Under the pieces are notes generated by a model that was not told where the DNA came from, ran no database searches, and saw only the letters and a program-made list of their open reading frames with translations. The position numbers were made by a program, and so were the translations under genes. DNA of 64,000 nucleotides from positions 186,001 to 250,000 of the forward strand of contig CAJQUW010010445.1 of NCBI GenBank assembly GCA_907163375.1, written 5' to 3'. The DNA is from Prostheceraeus crozeri. Lineage: Eukaryota; Platyhelminthes; Polycladida; Euryleptidae. This document shows positions 1 to 12,299 of this stretch, one piece after another. Every line of letters begins with the position of its first letter. The stretch's first letter is position 1.

Positions 1-594
1 TGGTCACAAGAACTGCTTCACAAAATCATACTGTTTTACATAGCATTGTGTACCATAACACCTAAGTGACAATCATCGGCAAATTCATCGACCAACATGT
101 TGAAGCCAGTATCGAAAAGGTTTGGCAACAATCATTCGTGTCCCTGATTTCAGAACAGAGGATTGATTCTAGTCGATCTGAGACCTGTTTAATATATCCT
201 CTGTTGAGCTGTTCCATGATACTTCAATGCAAAGCAACTATACCCCGTATATAACAATTTGAGTGACTAAGTCGCTTTTTCTTGAAATTTGATAATTATT
301 GCAATAATATTACATGTTGTGTTTCCATTTCAATTTCGAATTTATTAATTTTCAGGTTATTATAGGCTGGTTGCATCATAAAATTGTCCATTGCGAAAAT
401 GTTTGTTCATATATATAAATAATTTTGAATTGATGAATGGTTCGATGTGTGATGAAGCGCTACTGACGTCACACGGTCACAGTTGTAGCTATTCAAACTG
501 AATGCCATGCGATGAAATCAAACCGATTTTAGCCATTAGCCAGACTTAACCAGTTATTGCGCTTTGAATTAATTGTACTTCATTGTTTTTGCAG
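1..594 (+). other. intron (3' part) of the ASXL-like gene
   Basis: No coding signal is seen in this stretch. It ends in a pyrimidine-rich tract and TTTTTGCAG, a good 3' splice acceptor with AG at 593-594. The coding frame that starts at 595 uses its first two bases as codon positions 2 and 3, so the upstream exon, outside the window, should end in phase 1. The 62-codon frame at 66-254 has no supporting feature. Confidence 0.6.
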
Positions 595-2633
595 CGGATC
601 ATTTGCGGGCGTATCGACCACGTCCCCGATTTAAAGCGACTACGTCTCCTATATTCGAAGAGAGACATTCAGCTTTGAGCCGACTTTCTTCTATCAGTTC
701 TGTTATGGAGGATGACGATGCTGACACTGACGTAGGTGACTTGGATGAGCCCGAAGGTGACACGGAAGTCTCAGTCGACGTGATGAAGTCTCATGATTTT
801 AGGAGTACCAAGCATCGCAAGAAAGCGACGAGTGATTCAGTCAATCACGATGGTAGTGGCAAATGCGATACTCATCAGTTGAAGTTAAGTGGAAAGAGCA
901 ACAAGTCAAGGAAAACTAGGATGGCTTCCACTCCCATTTCCTCAACTAGCCAGTGTAGTCAGCCGTTCCGTTTAACGTCTCAACAGCCACAACAGCCTCG
1001 GAACTATCGTGTGGTTCATACTACGGCCGACGGATCTTCACAAAAGTCATTAAAGCTAACTCTTCGAGCAGCCTCACCGAAAGAAGAAACTAAAGTACCT
1101 GCTGATGTGAGCATCCCTGGTGCGGATGTTGAATTGCCACGGATGGTAACACCTCATAGTTATCAGCATTTTGTTGCTCAGCACAACAATATGAACAACA
1201 TATCTACTCCACTGAATATAGATACAGGTGATGAATCGTCATCGGCATCTTCTTCCTCATCGTCGTCCTCTCAGTCATCATCTTTTTATGAACACTATAT
1301 CCATCCAAAGCGGACGAAGCGTATAGGATTCCCGACGCGAGATCGATGGTCAATTGCTGCTGAGAAGTTAGCAAAACATCGCTCTAGAGGTTCAGTTGAT
1401 GAGGCTAAAAGTTTAAGGTTTAGTAATATCACTACAACAATAAACAATAATATCAGCACAAACAGCGGAACGAACTCTAGTATTTTCCCTGGTTCGTCAT
1501 CTATCGTGACTTCGTCTGTTCATGCCAAGAGTAATAGCTCTACAGCGATAGATGAATCGAAATGTGAAAAATCTTATGACAGCAAAGAAAAGCCTCGAGT
1601 AGCTGCTCAAGTGAAAAAGCCGAATCGAACAACACCAAACCTTCCACAGAGGAAAGGACGCAGTGCGATGGCTTCATCAATAAAAGTACCTACAACCCCA
1701 AGACGCACGAATGGAAAGCGTTCATTAACTAACGGCCCTATGTTAAACGGATATGGGGTTCCTGCCTCCATAGAAAGCATGTCATCCCTAAAGGAATATA
1801 TCAACTATGACAATTTTGTTGGCTTACCGCGAGAAATGCAGCGCGAGTTGATGACTCTCCTTCCGTCTACTGATTGTTTAAGTGATGAAAGTGGCAACTT
1901 CGGAATTAACCCTTCTGCTCTGAAGAATGAGTATTTCAGCAAAAGTCTTGATGAATATCTTAACAAAGGCTACCGAGCTGCTGCCATGAAAAGCCAGCGA
2001 TATCCCTTAAGTACTGGACATAATACCCGCCAACGACGTCGAAATGAAGACACCGGTGTTGATTTAAGTCCGAAAGATGAATGGAAAAAAGCTTACTTTG
2101 AAACCTACTGGGGTGAAAAGTTATCACTTGGATCAAGCTTTGAAAAATCTTCAACGGAGACCTCTGCAGACTCGACGAATTGTCCTGCTGTTTTGGAGTT
2201 AAATACATCCCTTCAGTTGAAGCAGCCGGTGGTTAAGTTAACGAGAACCGATTCATTAAGTGAGCAATGCGAGGAACCTCTTCTCAAGGTTGTTCCGAAA
2301 GAAGGGGAAATGTTATCAGATACCGATAGTCCTGAGATTCAAGTCCCTGTGATAATGGATCCAAGCATCAATGTTGCCCAAACACCCAATTCTCGATCTA
2401 GTTGCTCCCAAAGCGCTGTATCTGTGACATCTCGGTCACGTAATGCAAAGTTACAACGTCTAAGGAAACGTGAACAACGAACTCTTGATGACAATGCCCT
2501 TCCTTCCACTCAAAACGAAGCAAATTTGACTGGTGCTAGAAAGCGACGCAGAAGACAAAGTTTGTTGGAAAATTCACCTATCCATCTACCTCGAGAGACG
2601 CAACTTTGCAGTCTATCTGTCACTGCATCTGCG
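595..2633 (+). CDS. ASXL/Additional sex combs-like protein, penultimate exon (DEUBAD domain)
   Basis: This long internal exon is bounded by a TTTTTGCAG acceptor and a GCG|GTAAGC donor. Nucleotides about 1788-2131 encode a region resembling the ASXH/DEUBAD domain of ASXL proteins: LPREMQRELMTLLP, then SALKNEYFSK, then WKKAYFETYWGEKLSLG. The matching ASXL elements are LP..FQQQLL.LLPE.D, SALNNEFF and WKEKFFE.YYG.KLG. In known ASXL proteins this domain binds and activates the deubiquitinase BAP1/Calypso, which removes ubiquitin from histone H2A in the nucleus; that role is inferred here. The rest is low-complexity, with a Ser run at about 1228-1282, an acidic stretch at about 703-770 and Lys/Arg clusters. 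The N-terminal HARE-HTH region of the family would lie in exons upstream of the window. The frame reads on into the intron to 2780, but the donor at 2634 is strong and keeps phase 0 with the next exon. NFRKB, another DEUBAD protein, is a less likely alternative. Confidence 0.75.
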
Positions 2634-3917
2634 GTAAGCTTCTATTTTCTTCCTTTAATACATTTAAAATGCATTATTTATCACGAAATTCTCATACTCT
2701 ATTTTTTCCATTGTACTCACTTTTTCGAAGATAATAAGGCCTGGCACTCCGCAAAAGTGGACATAAACACCAAAATATAGGACTAAATCGACCGAATTTT
2801 AAGTCTGTCTTTAATACTTATGTTTTTGCATCCTAATCGATCGAGCTCAATTCTGTGGCTGTTTTCAGCATCATTTAATTGTTTCACTATGAGCTCAAAA
2901 TTTCAGTGAGAATCCAACATCAGAAGATTGGGTTGATCGATGAATGAATATTAATTGTGATTATTTTTCTTCAATAACTGTACTATGTTAGCTGTGCAAA
3001 AGAGCGCATGACAGCTGCCCATGATGACAATGAATCATGACATGATCTCTTAACTGTTGCTAGATAGTTTGATATCCATACACGTAGCTGTATTAATTTG
3101 ATGTTTTCTTAAAGATAGATTATTCTTTAATTTTTCGTCTGATCGTTATCAGTAAATATTTAATTGTTCTTGTATTCCACCAAAATGTGTCACTGTATAG
3201 CCTATTTACAAATCATTCCATTTAAATGGTATTTATTACAGTTTTCATTATGCATCTGTGTAATTGTGATGGTCAATTAGGCGTTGCGTAATATATGCCA
3301 AAAATCAACTTAATGATACCCCACCACAGTCACTCAATTAATAATCTATTTTGACAAGAACAGGAGACATTTTATCTAACTTTGAGAGTTTTCAAATCTT
3401 CAGGCGGTGGTGTTGTTATCTCTATGGATAGCATAAATGCTGATATAATCAGACAGGTGAAATTATGAAAGCGTTAGTCCATTATTGCCAGGCAAAGCCT
3501 CCTGGATTCTCGTCAGAAAACGATTTCATGCAATTCTCATTTTGTTATTTTGTTTCTAGTCGCTCGTTTTTCTTGTCTCTCTGAACAAGTTCGTGCAATA
3601 TGATAGGACGAATTTTCGCACACCTGCTTTTATTGGAGATTTTTTCATCAAAAAATGGTTCTTTAAAGGGGCTTTTGCATTATTTTGCACGAAAATTTCT
3701 GTCGTCACCCCTGTGTGAAGATTAATGCATACGATGAATGATTTGCCAAAAATGCACCGGGGATAGGGAATGCGCTGCATATCTTGAGTAGTCAGTATGA
3801 AGTTAAAAAGAATATTCAAATTATTTAAACAAAAAAATCTGAAATTTTGATGTCTAGATTATTGCGCATCAAATTTGAAATGAATCATCTAAGCATAAAA
3901 ATCGTGTTTCATTGCAG
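2634..3917 (+). other. intron of the ASXL-like gene
   Basis: This 1284-bp phase-0 intron has a GTAAGC donor and a TTTCATTGCAG acceptor. No repeat or RNA gene is recognised inside it. The minus-strand frame at 3556-3819 has no supporting feature. Confidence 0.75.
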
Positions 3918-5474
3918 CTGTCTTTGGTTGACGAACAAGGGAAACCAAACTCAACCAAGTCCGGGTCCTCCAGTGGTCCAAGTAACAACAGTTCCTCCTC
4001 ACCGAGCACATACGGTGAAACTTCTCCACAAAATGAAGAACTTGGCGGCCATCCGTCCGAATTCATTAAGCCGCGTCCACCTCCTCCACCAACATCTGTC
4101 GTAGCTGCTGTAGCTGCTGCAGCGGCTGCAAATGTGTCTTTAACTTCTACTGCTCGTGAAAAAGCATTCTCCGGATCTGGGCATCATCTTCACAGTCCTG
4201 CTTCACAATGTCGCCTTTCTCGACTCAACGGGAAAACAGTCGGGGAATTGCGAAGAGATATCTCTTACCGACTGATGACGGTCAGCCAGCGAGTGAACAC
4301 TGCTGGGAACCCTATCGTGTCTACGAACGCCTCCCTTTCCCCTCTCCCGCCACCTACTTCCGGTACCGCGGTTGTCTCTCTGACGCCAGCGTTTATCAAG
4401 GGCATTCCGTCTAGTACGAGCCTCCACCATCCCGTCCTCAATGTGCAGTGGCCGCGGTGTCGCAAATATGCTTTGGCTGCGCGCACGTTTGAACGTCAAC
4501 TCCAGCAGCGGAAAAAAGAGAAAGAAGATGAGAACTGTGGTCTTAATCGTTTAAAGAGGTCACATATGATTCGGCTCAAGCGCTTGCAAGAATGTAATGC
4601 ACGTCGGGCTGTGGAACAGCAAAACAGTGATCATAGTATCAAAACTGAAGATAGTGTTCCTCCCTCCTCCTGTCCATCCTCTACTTCTCAGGCTGATTCC
4701 TGTCATTTGTCGTCCAGTGACTGGACGCCCGGCAACTCCAAAAACACAACCTGTGCCTCTTCATCCGCTTCAACATCAACAATGACTTCAGGATCTTCGA
4801 CGTCAACGACCCTGAAGCCATCTACTGGTGTTGTTCGAACTCGAGACGGAGCATCTATTGTTTTTCGTGATAAATTGTGTCCTGCCACATTGGCGAATGT
4901 CTGTAATCGCCTCCCTGACGCAGATGTCCGATTGTCGTTTGGTCTTCCAGAAGACTTGCTGCCGCGACTACATGAGGAAATGACAGATGTTTGTTCCACT
5001 GCATATTCTGAACCTGGACCTCGACTACAACTACAGTGGAAAGTGAATCCAGACACTCGTGTTGTTCATTTGTCTTTCTTCGAAGCACCAGTGGAAGTCA
5101 AAACTGAAGTTATCAAGAAAGAAGAACCACGCGATTCATCGGAATCTTCGGTACAGCCTTCAAACTCATCGCCCTCCTCTACTCTAGCTTGTCAGCCACC
5201 TGAATCCTCTTTTCCTTCACTTACCAGTGACTGTGCAGTTGAAACTACCGTGCCAGAAGCCCTTGATTCCTCTGTCTCGCAACTGCTGACGTGTCCTGCT
5301 GCGTCGTGGAGTAGCCCTTCCTCGCATCAGCCTTCCTCCTCGCCTACTTCGACCGTCAACATATCGGCAGCGCATGAAAGTGAGACTTTGTTGTCACCCA
5401 CAGTTGACGACTTTCTCAGCGACAGCCAGGACAAAAAATGTTTCCGTATGAAGCGGCGCGTTCTGCTTGAATGA
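3918..5474 (+). CDS. ASXL/Additional sex combs-like protein, last exon
   Basis: The frame enters at the acceptor in phase 0 with the preceding exon and runs 518 codons to TGA at 5472-5474. The product is rich in Ser, Pro and Thr. It has a Pro/Ala tract (five prolines, then a poly-Ala run, about 4076-4132) and a basic stretch with repeated Lys/Arg (about 4490-4610). A more ordered block begins near VFRDKLCPATLANVCNRLP (about 4860-5080), followed by a Ser/Pro-rich tail ending in basic residues. Known ASXL proteins end with an atypical Cys-rich PHD finger; none is visible in this exon or in the 700 bp after it. It may have been lost, diverged, or be reached by alternative splicing. The assignment of this exon rests on its in-phase join to the DEUBAD exon, since I cannot match the exon itself to a family. 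Confidence 0.7.
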   Translation: MSLVDEQGKPNSTKSGSSSGPSNNSSSSPSTYGETSPQNEELGGHPSEFIKPRPPPPPTSVVAAVAAAAAANVSLTSTAREKAFSGSGHHLHSPASQCRLSRLNGKTVGELRRDISYRLMTVSQRVNTAGNPIVSTNASLSPLPPPTSGTAVVSLTPAFIKGIPSSTSLHHPVLNVQWPRCRKYALAARTFERQLQQRKKEKEDENCGLNRLKRSHMIRLKRLQECNARRAVEQQNSDHSIKTEDSVPPSSCPSSTSQADSCHLSSSDWTPGNSKNTTCASSSASTSTMTSGSSTSTTLKPSTGVVRTRDGASIVFRDKLCPATLANVCNRLPDADVRLSFGLPEDLLPRLHEEMTDVCSTAYSEPGPRLQLQWKVNPDTRVVHLSFFEAPVEVKTEVIKKEEPRDSSESSVQPSNSSPSSTLACQPPESSFPSLTSDCAVETTVPEALDSSVSQLLTCPAASWSSPSSHQPSSSPTSTVNISAAHESETLLSPTVDDFLSDSQDKKCFRMKRRVLLE

Positions 5475-6183
5475 CCTGTATTCATTTCACCTAAGGGTTC
5501 TTTCTATATCAAAAGCGGATGAGAAATGTATGTACAAATATGCCAGTTGCATGCGTTATCGCATCTGCTTTACATTTCATTATCATTTCACATTACATTT
5601 TACTATCTGCCTAATCCTACATCGGCAAATTCCTCGCTTGTGTCGGATGAGGCATTCTGTTCTTTACCGTATTTTCTTGCTGAAGTATGTCTAATGTTTG
5701 TGTGTTGTCAAGAATGACGAATGGGCGTTCGAGATTTAAGAAAGCATATACAACGGAAACTTCAGGGATTAAACCGTCCATTATCGTAACATAGTGCTGA
5801 ATCGAAACAATAGGATCTGAAATTAGGAAAATGTTCGATATCTCAGTCTCTGGAGTTTTGAATACCGATGTTATTTAATGAATAGCTATGTAATTGCCGT
5901 GGCAATGCTTTCTGTTGGCAGCTTTATTCATCTTCAAAAGTTTGTTTTGGATACATTTACTAAGAACGATGTCAAATCTCAATTTGTAGATTGATTTGTA
6001 ATGAATACGATGCCTCCTCGTGTTTCACTAAGATTTGATTGTTGATTGCCGAGCCTTTTCAAGCGGGTAAAGATACTGTTGAGTTGCAGCTTTCAATGCA
6101 AGTAGCTGAACCGTTAGATACTCACAAATTCTACTATTACAATGCCGATGTATAAATATTTTGTATCAATTGGTTTCAATAAA
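5475..6183 (+). other. putative 3' UTR of the ASXL-like gene with polyadenylation signal
   Basis: This is AT-rich non-coding sequence after the stop codon. A canonical AATAAA lies at 6178-6183 and is the first good poly(A) signal. Short frames here show no coding character. Confidence 0.45.
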
Positions 6184-9100
6184 ATTGTGGCCTATTTATG
6201 TAGAATTGCGATAAGTATATGAATTAGTGAACCTAGCAGCTGATAAAGATATTAAGCTATCAGTGTACTACGCAATCAATAGGTTTATTCGATCGTTATT
6301 TGCTGATCAGCTTATTCGCAATTATTAATTTGATAATAGAAGACAATGAAGAAAGAATTATTGAAAATTTTCATGGTGTAGTATTCCATATTCATTGAAG
6401 CATTCATAACATAGTGATGATTCAGTAGCTTGAGATACGGTTGCTATTACTCCAAAGATAGGCTGTGGCTAAATAGAGTGCCTTTAAATTATTTCCTCTC
6501 ATTGTGAGATACTGGTATGGATTAATTTTAGGAGGAAAATGATTTTTGTTTGTACATTTGTTATCATTTCGTTCACATGGAATTGTCGACCGTCTGGTAT
6601 TCATGATCAAGACTATTATCATTTTTTTCATCCTTGGATGTGCATTGTTTTGTTAGTTGTTAATGGAACTCGTTTTTGTTTCATACTCTTCCTTGTGATA
6701 AGCATAACTGGTCTCATCAATGCACTATTTGTTCATGAATCGGTTTTAAAGAAACCGTAACCAAGTAATCACTACTATATCACTTACCTAACAGTTACAT
6801 TTTCGAGACCAATTATTACTTTGATCCGGAATTCAGTATAACGTAAAACTAATGTTTCAATGAGAATCGCATTTTCTAATTTATATACACGAGCATGTAA
6901 ATTGGATGTATAACTTTTTGTGTGAACATTGTAAATATGATTTGAATGTGCGTGATATTACCAAATGATTGGCGTACTGTACAGTTCAATATCATTGATT
7001 TTCCTTACGCACTTAACATTGTATAATGAGATGACTATTTTTTGTAATGCGCCAATGAAATGATTTTATCAAACGGGACCACGACTGAGGCGGGTCCTTA
7101 GTTTCAGCTATGTCTTGTCTGAGCCTACTAGGCATTATTTATGTAAATAGCAGACTTAAAATGGCATCGAAACATGAAGTATTGTGTAAATATATGTACA
7201 GAATGACAAGAATATTAAAACAGGTATCGTCATGAAACTGATGTTTTTTTGTTAGCGCATATTCAATTGTATAAAGTTAGTGATAGTTGCCCATATAATA
7301 TGGGAAAGCCATATGTATTTCATTCAAATGTTTATCTACCATATTTTTTACGGGGTAATAAGTCACTATAAATTGACCTAAATATTGAGCGATTATCTGA
7401 AGCAGGTCACCGATATGTGCAACTGGGGATTAGTCAACAAATTCAACAGCGATTGAGATAGAAACTAAAGCATCTGATGAAGCTACACCTTTCTCGCTCC
7501 CAGCACCGAAATTGTGATAAATTCAGTTAATGTCGGATCGCTTTATGATCAAGTGATATCTGACGAGTATGTCTCATCATAATTCTATGCAGCCGGTTTT
7601 GAATGATTCAATGAGATTAAGCATGTATTATCGATGTAAAAATCCTTCATCCCAGCTCAAAATATTATTATTTTATACATATCAACCTTTTCTTATAATT
7701 AAAAGCAAAATTTTAATGAAAGCTATTTGAAAGTAGGCCTCTTATTGCACCGCTGCTGACGAAAAGTCAGGAAGCGTTTTGGCCGTTAGCTAACCTATTC
7801 GAGTTGGTGAATCAGTTACATAAATATCCCACTCTGCCGTTTTGACCACCCCTGGAATTATTAATAAGGGAGGTTTCGCGCGCACCCCAGGTATGCGTTA
7901 TGCAGACTGGGATTTTTGTCAAAAGATGACACTCAGTGATGAAAGCAATGCGGTGGACCTATGCTGTGGTCACATTGTTCCGGCCACAGAACTGCCGAAC
8001 AACTGGGACTGGAATGGACAATGACGGTTGTTGATTTTAGCCAATCTAGGTCACTGCCGTTAGATATCAAGAAAAATCTATGAGTGAAAAATGCAGCAGT
8101 TGTAGATTCTGGCTGTATAAGACTGCAAGCTTTTTTCAGAATGCTTTTATACATATAGGAATAATGATAGCTGTTACCGAAAGCTTCCAATTGTCAACCT
8201 GGAAGCCGCCATAGCAATTTGGGAGCTGTTGTCCACGGAGTTCTATATTGTCTTCAATATTCATGTCCGTTCTAGTCCCATTGTCATTAAAGACATATAA
8301 CCATATAAACAAGTAGTGTTGAATATCTTTGATAGACATCGAACATCAAAAACTAGGTGCTGATATCCGATGTCTACTATTGTCATGTTGTTAGATTTCT
8401 TTGGTTCCGGCACAAGTTGCTTGTCTGCGTGTTTGGGTCTATAGATGACATTCTTAAATGCCGACGTTAACACCAAGAACTAGTTCCGATGGGCAGAAAG
8501 ATCAATTTTCCATTGAGCGTAATGCAAAATCAGGCCTGAATTCTGAACTAAATCATTGACAGCGCTACGAATGTACACAGTCAGTATATTTAGATCGTAA
8601 GGAGTCGAACGACGTGAAAAAATATTTCCATTTGATAAATTTATCACAGAGAAACATTGAATCAAAGATTGGTACTGTTCACAAGACAGATGTTCAGTTT
8701 TGAATGTGACAACGACAGCTCGTGTGTTCCATAATACAACTTTCCTTACCCATTGCGCATATGGTCCAATAACGTAGCCCAAAGTGAGAAGGATCTTCCC
8801 ACATCTCTCTACCATTGCATACGATGGCTGAGTTAGAATCGCATCACCTCTAGAGTAACAGCGACTGACGAATCCATCTCCGGGGCTTCCGGCTATTCTA
8901 ATCTGATTTCTATGATTCTAATCATAGAAATATTCTAATCTTTTGTGTTATAATGCTTCAACGTAATAAATAATGACCATTTTTCTCGAATAAATGTATA
9001 CTTTCACTCTGAAGCGTGCATGTTATCTGCTACTATTCGTATTGCTAGGTTAGTGACGTGTATGACGTGTCCAATTATTTTGAATATCGGAAAAATCAAC

Positions 9101-9980
9101 TCATCATTTCTATTCAAAAGGTATTCCTTCCCTTGTGACTATTACAGAGATAATAGATGCCGATCATGGTTAAAATAATTGTGTCGAAGTCATGAAAGTA
9201 TTGCAGAAAGAAATGCGCATACGGAAGTCCTGAAAATGTAAGGGCCTTGTTTGTTTCTTCGTAGTAGTATCCGAGGCGGGGAATCATAGCTTTTCTGGGA
9301 ACAGAGAACTATAGCGAAACAGCCAATTAACTCTTAAATGAGGTGGCGGCAGAAACCGGGAATCCCGGGAACTGCCTGCTGCCCGGAATCAACCCAAAAT
9401 TCGCGCGAATTGGTAAATTCGTCTAATACAACATGGAATGCCATTCTGTGATATTCCTAATATTTGACATGACCTTTATTACACACCCACTATTAATTTT
9501 CTTCGAATCTTGATTGCATTAACTAAGCAAGTGGCCTACACATGTTTTCACAGCATCTGGATGAAATATTCATCATAGGTTTGTTTCGTTTCCATATGGC
9601 TCTGTCAATGATATTTGAGGCGATAGCATTGTATCGTTACAGCGTGTCGGTTTTAGTGAAAGCTCCATAGATCTTATAGGTTTTGCAAATAAATAAAAGT
9701 GCATCTTGTAATAAAAATTTATGGCTATTCACATCAAAGTCTGACAAATAATTGTAGTAACTATATGTAATTTGTTCCTACAAGCATGAATTCGACATTA
9801 TTCTATAGGAATCGACAAAAGATCGGTTTTGCTTTTTGTGTTTTTCAGCGTGCGTACATGCAATTTCTCAACAGACTCGTAGCATCACAAATTGCGCAAA
9901 TTGTGCTTTAAACTTTTCCATTCTAAATGACATGGAGCAATTTGTTCTCCCCTAGCCTGTTTTCCAAATGGTCACGGAGA
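6184..9980. other. gene-poor AT-rich intergenic region
   Basis: No convincing gene is seen. The only long frame is on the minus strand at 8261-8815, interrupted once by a stop at 8480-8482. A perfect 11-bp inverted repeat with a 4-bp loop lies at about 8909-8934 (arms ATTTCTATGAT and ATCATAGAAAT). The 73-codon frame at 6539-6760 is hydrophobic but unsupported. Confidence 0.5.
8261..8815 (-). pseudogene. unassigned degenerate reading frame with one stop
   Basis: Two minus-strand frames (8480-8815 and 8261-8476) lie in the same phase and are separated only by a TAG at 8480-8482, giving about 182 codons with one interruption. A third frame overlapping the end (8136-8339) continues in another phase with residues such as NWKLSVTAIIIPICIKAF, as if after a frameshift. 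No splice sites were convincing and I do not recognise the family. It could be an old pseudogene, a transposon remnant or chance. Confidence 0.25.
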
Positions 9981-9999
9981 CTTTTCATAAAACTTGACT

Positions 10000-10744
10000 T
10001 TTGTCTCTTAACAGACAGACTGCTATGTTGATGTTAAAATTAAAGCGGTTTTGGGCAGTTCTGACCACTGTTTGATTGCCAAAATGGCCACAACCCTTTA
10101 GTGCTTCTCTAAAACCTAGAAAACGACTTTGTTGCTTCAACCAAGCATCCTGTGATGTTTTTTGGTCACTTTCCTTGGAATGATGTGTTCAATTCGCACG
10201 ACAGCAGTGATTTGGATGACAATGAATGTTCTTCTGTTGGCGAAGTGGTTCTTTGTGGCATATCTGCTGATACATCTTCATTAAAGCTAGTAAACCATCA
10301 TCGCCAGCATTTCCGAGATGGTTTAAACAGGAGTTGATAGCAGCATTACTTGAGAATAATGGTCATTTTCAATTATTCAAGCTTTTACCCACTGCTGTGA
10401 ACCACACCGCCTATCGTCCTGCTCGCAATTTTTGCAAATCAGTACGGTACATCGAGTTTGTTTCTGCGAGGTTGCTAACTTACCCAACTGGTAGCCGACC
10501 ATTTTCGTCTTTGTCTAAGGAAAATCGTTCTAACTTCTGTGGTTCCAGTTTTTCTTTTTTGCGACTGTCTTCAGGATTGTCCGCTACATCAGCAACTGAC
10601 AAGGCTAATTTGTTTTTTAGTAGCTTCGCCGCTAATTCTACCCTTGATCCATGCACCCTGGTACCTCCATTGCCTGTGACCACGGATGTTCTTAAAAAAT
10701 CAAAAACTGTTCGTACAAAACTGTTTGCCTTAAAGAACTTGTAA
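10000..10744 (+). pseudogene. LINE fragment: region between endonuclease and reverse transcriptase
   Basis: Across three frames the sequence follows the end of an APE-type endonuclease and the linker before the RT of LINE elements. SSDHCLIAK (near 10050) is the endonuclease SDH motif. A Trp-Phe-Lys-Gln block precedes 10334, and from 10334 to 10744 an open frame has LENNGHFQLFKLLPT, YRPARNFCK, NFCGSSFSFL and DKANLFFSSFAANSTLD. The last motif is a strong signature of this linker in CR1/RTE-like elements. Frameshifts and stops (for example at 10336) show that it is dead. The RT domain does not follow directly. Confidence 0.7.
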
Positions 10745-11339
10745 ATAGCGTGCCATGGGTGTCAACAATGCTGCATTGGTAGCACTGCACGTAAATTACA
10801 CATGCGGACAACAGAACACATGAACCATATATAACAGAACATAACATCTTCTATTTGAGTGTGGAACTTTCTTATTAATTGTGATTCGGAGAACATTTTT
10901 GAAAGCATCCATTATGGAAAATCGGTTGCATCGTTCACATTCTTAAATCAACTCTTGTGAGTCCGGATCTAATTCGACCTGCATCACTGTCGCTTACACC
11001 CGCTTAACTATCAGAAAAGTCATAGTAATTAATGTGAAGCATTGTTTGTTGTCCTTCATCAATGATTAATTATCAATGCGGTCAATACCTTTCAACGACA
11101 TGCCCGATTTGTCTAAATGATGAAGCCATCTGTCTTCTTGAGTGGGATAGTGCAAACGGATTGCGCCTCATTTTCTATGACATTTCGTGAGTATTTGATG
11201 TAATGCTGTTCTACAACTTGCTTTTGACATCATTGAAATGTAAGGAATACAAAGGAATTATTATTTCCGTAGGTTTTATATTACGGCTATGCTCATACTT
11301 GTCTGGAAGTAAAAAATGAATACTATTCTTAGTGTTACT

Positions 11340-12090
11340 ACAAGTGAGTCAATGGGAGTTTATCTGATGACACAATCTTGATCAAATGCGCGGATGATGC
11401 AGTTGCTGAAATAAGAGGATTCTACCATTGAGGAAGTAGGCCTTCAATGTTGGTGCATGCGAGAATACGTGACCCTCAATGTCAACAAAACCAAATGTAT
11501 AATTGTCAATCAGCGGTTAACTCCCGAAGAACTGACATTCTCATCTGTATAGCTTTCTGTTGCTATGAAATATCTTGGAGTAGCAATAAATAGACTTTTG
11601 CGATTAGACCGCTTTCAAATGATTGTCTCCGCTACATCAAGACGTTGTCATATACTAACTCAGTAATTTAGTGTAAACCATCACGTTGCTGTACTACTCG
11701 TTCATTCGAAGCATTGTTGAGCATCCATCACCTCCGTTGTCCATAGAAGCAAGTTGATGATTGTCGAGCGCATTCATAGTAGATGCCACTTCATAATGTG
11801 TGGAGATAGATGTGAGTGCAATAACTTCCTTTATCTATGCCACCATTAAGAGCTCCTGACAAAAAACATGATGGATTTTTTCTTTAAGTTTATGGATGAC
11901 ATTATTCATGATGGTTGTAGCCTACATTATTTGTTACCAAAGGCATTGCCCTCTGTTAGATTTGAATATCCAATGTGCAAAATGATGAGAAATATATAGA
12001 TGTTTACGTTTAGCCACAGGACGATTTCTCTTTCAAATCCTGATTTACAGCAATGAACTCTGTTGCACCAGTCTTTATCATTTTTGATTT
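11340..12090 (+). pseudogene. decayed LINE reverse transcriptase 3' fragment
   Basis: Translated across frames, this stretch contains a degenerate RT active site (LIKCADDAV near 11380, for the usual YADD), then LNVNKTKCIIVNQR and MKYLGVAINRLL, which match the thumb/connection part of LINE reverse transcriptases. Further on, LPKALPSVRFEYP resembles the C-terminal tail of such elements. There are several stops and frameshifts. It may be the RT part of the same original insertion as the linker fragment at 10000-10744, since the two have the same orientation and order. Confidence 0.55.
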
Positions 12091-12299
12091 ATAATCTGGT
12101 AATATAAAAATGATTGTTGCTATTAAGGAAGGTTGTTATTGACAGTACAAATACAGATATCATATCAAGGTCACTTCCTTTTCTTTACTTGATCGTTTGA
12201 GTCCGTTTGTTTCAATGTCATTGGGTCAGAATTTTATTCTTATAAATCTGCTCTAGTTCTAATCATTTGTCTCTTTCCTGGCATAAAAACAAACTGCAT

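Noticed and set aside
6539..6760. Small membrane protein frame
   Set aside because: Hydrophobicity reflects T-rich DNA; there is no homology, no start context and no splice support.
10152..10337. 61-codon frame as a separate small gene
   Set aside because: It overlaps a frame-broken LINE linker whose protein motifs continue through neighbouring frames.
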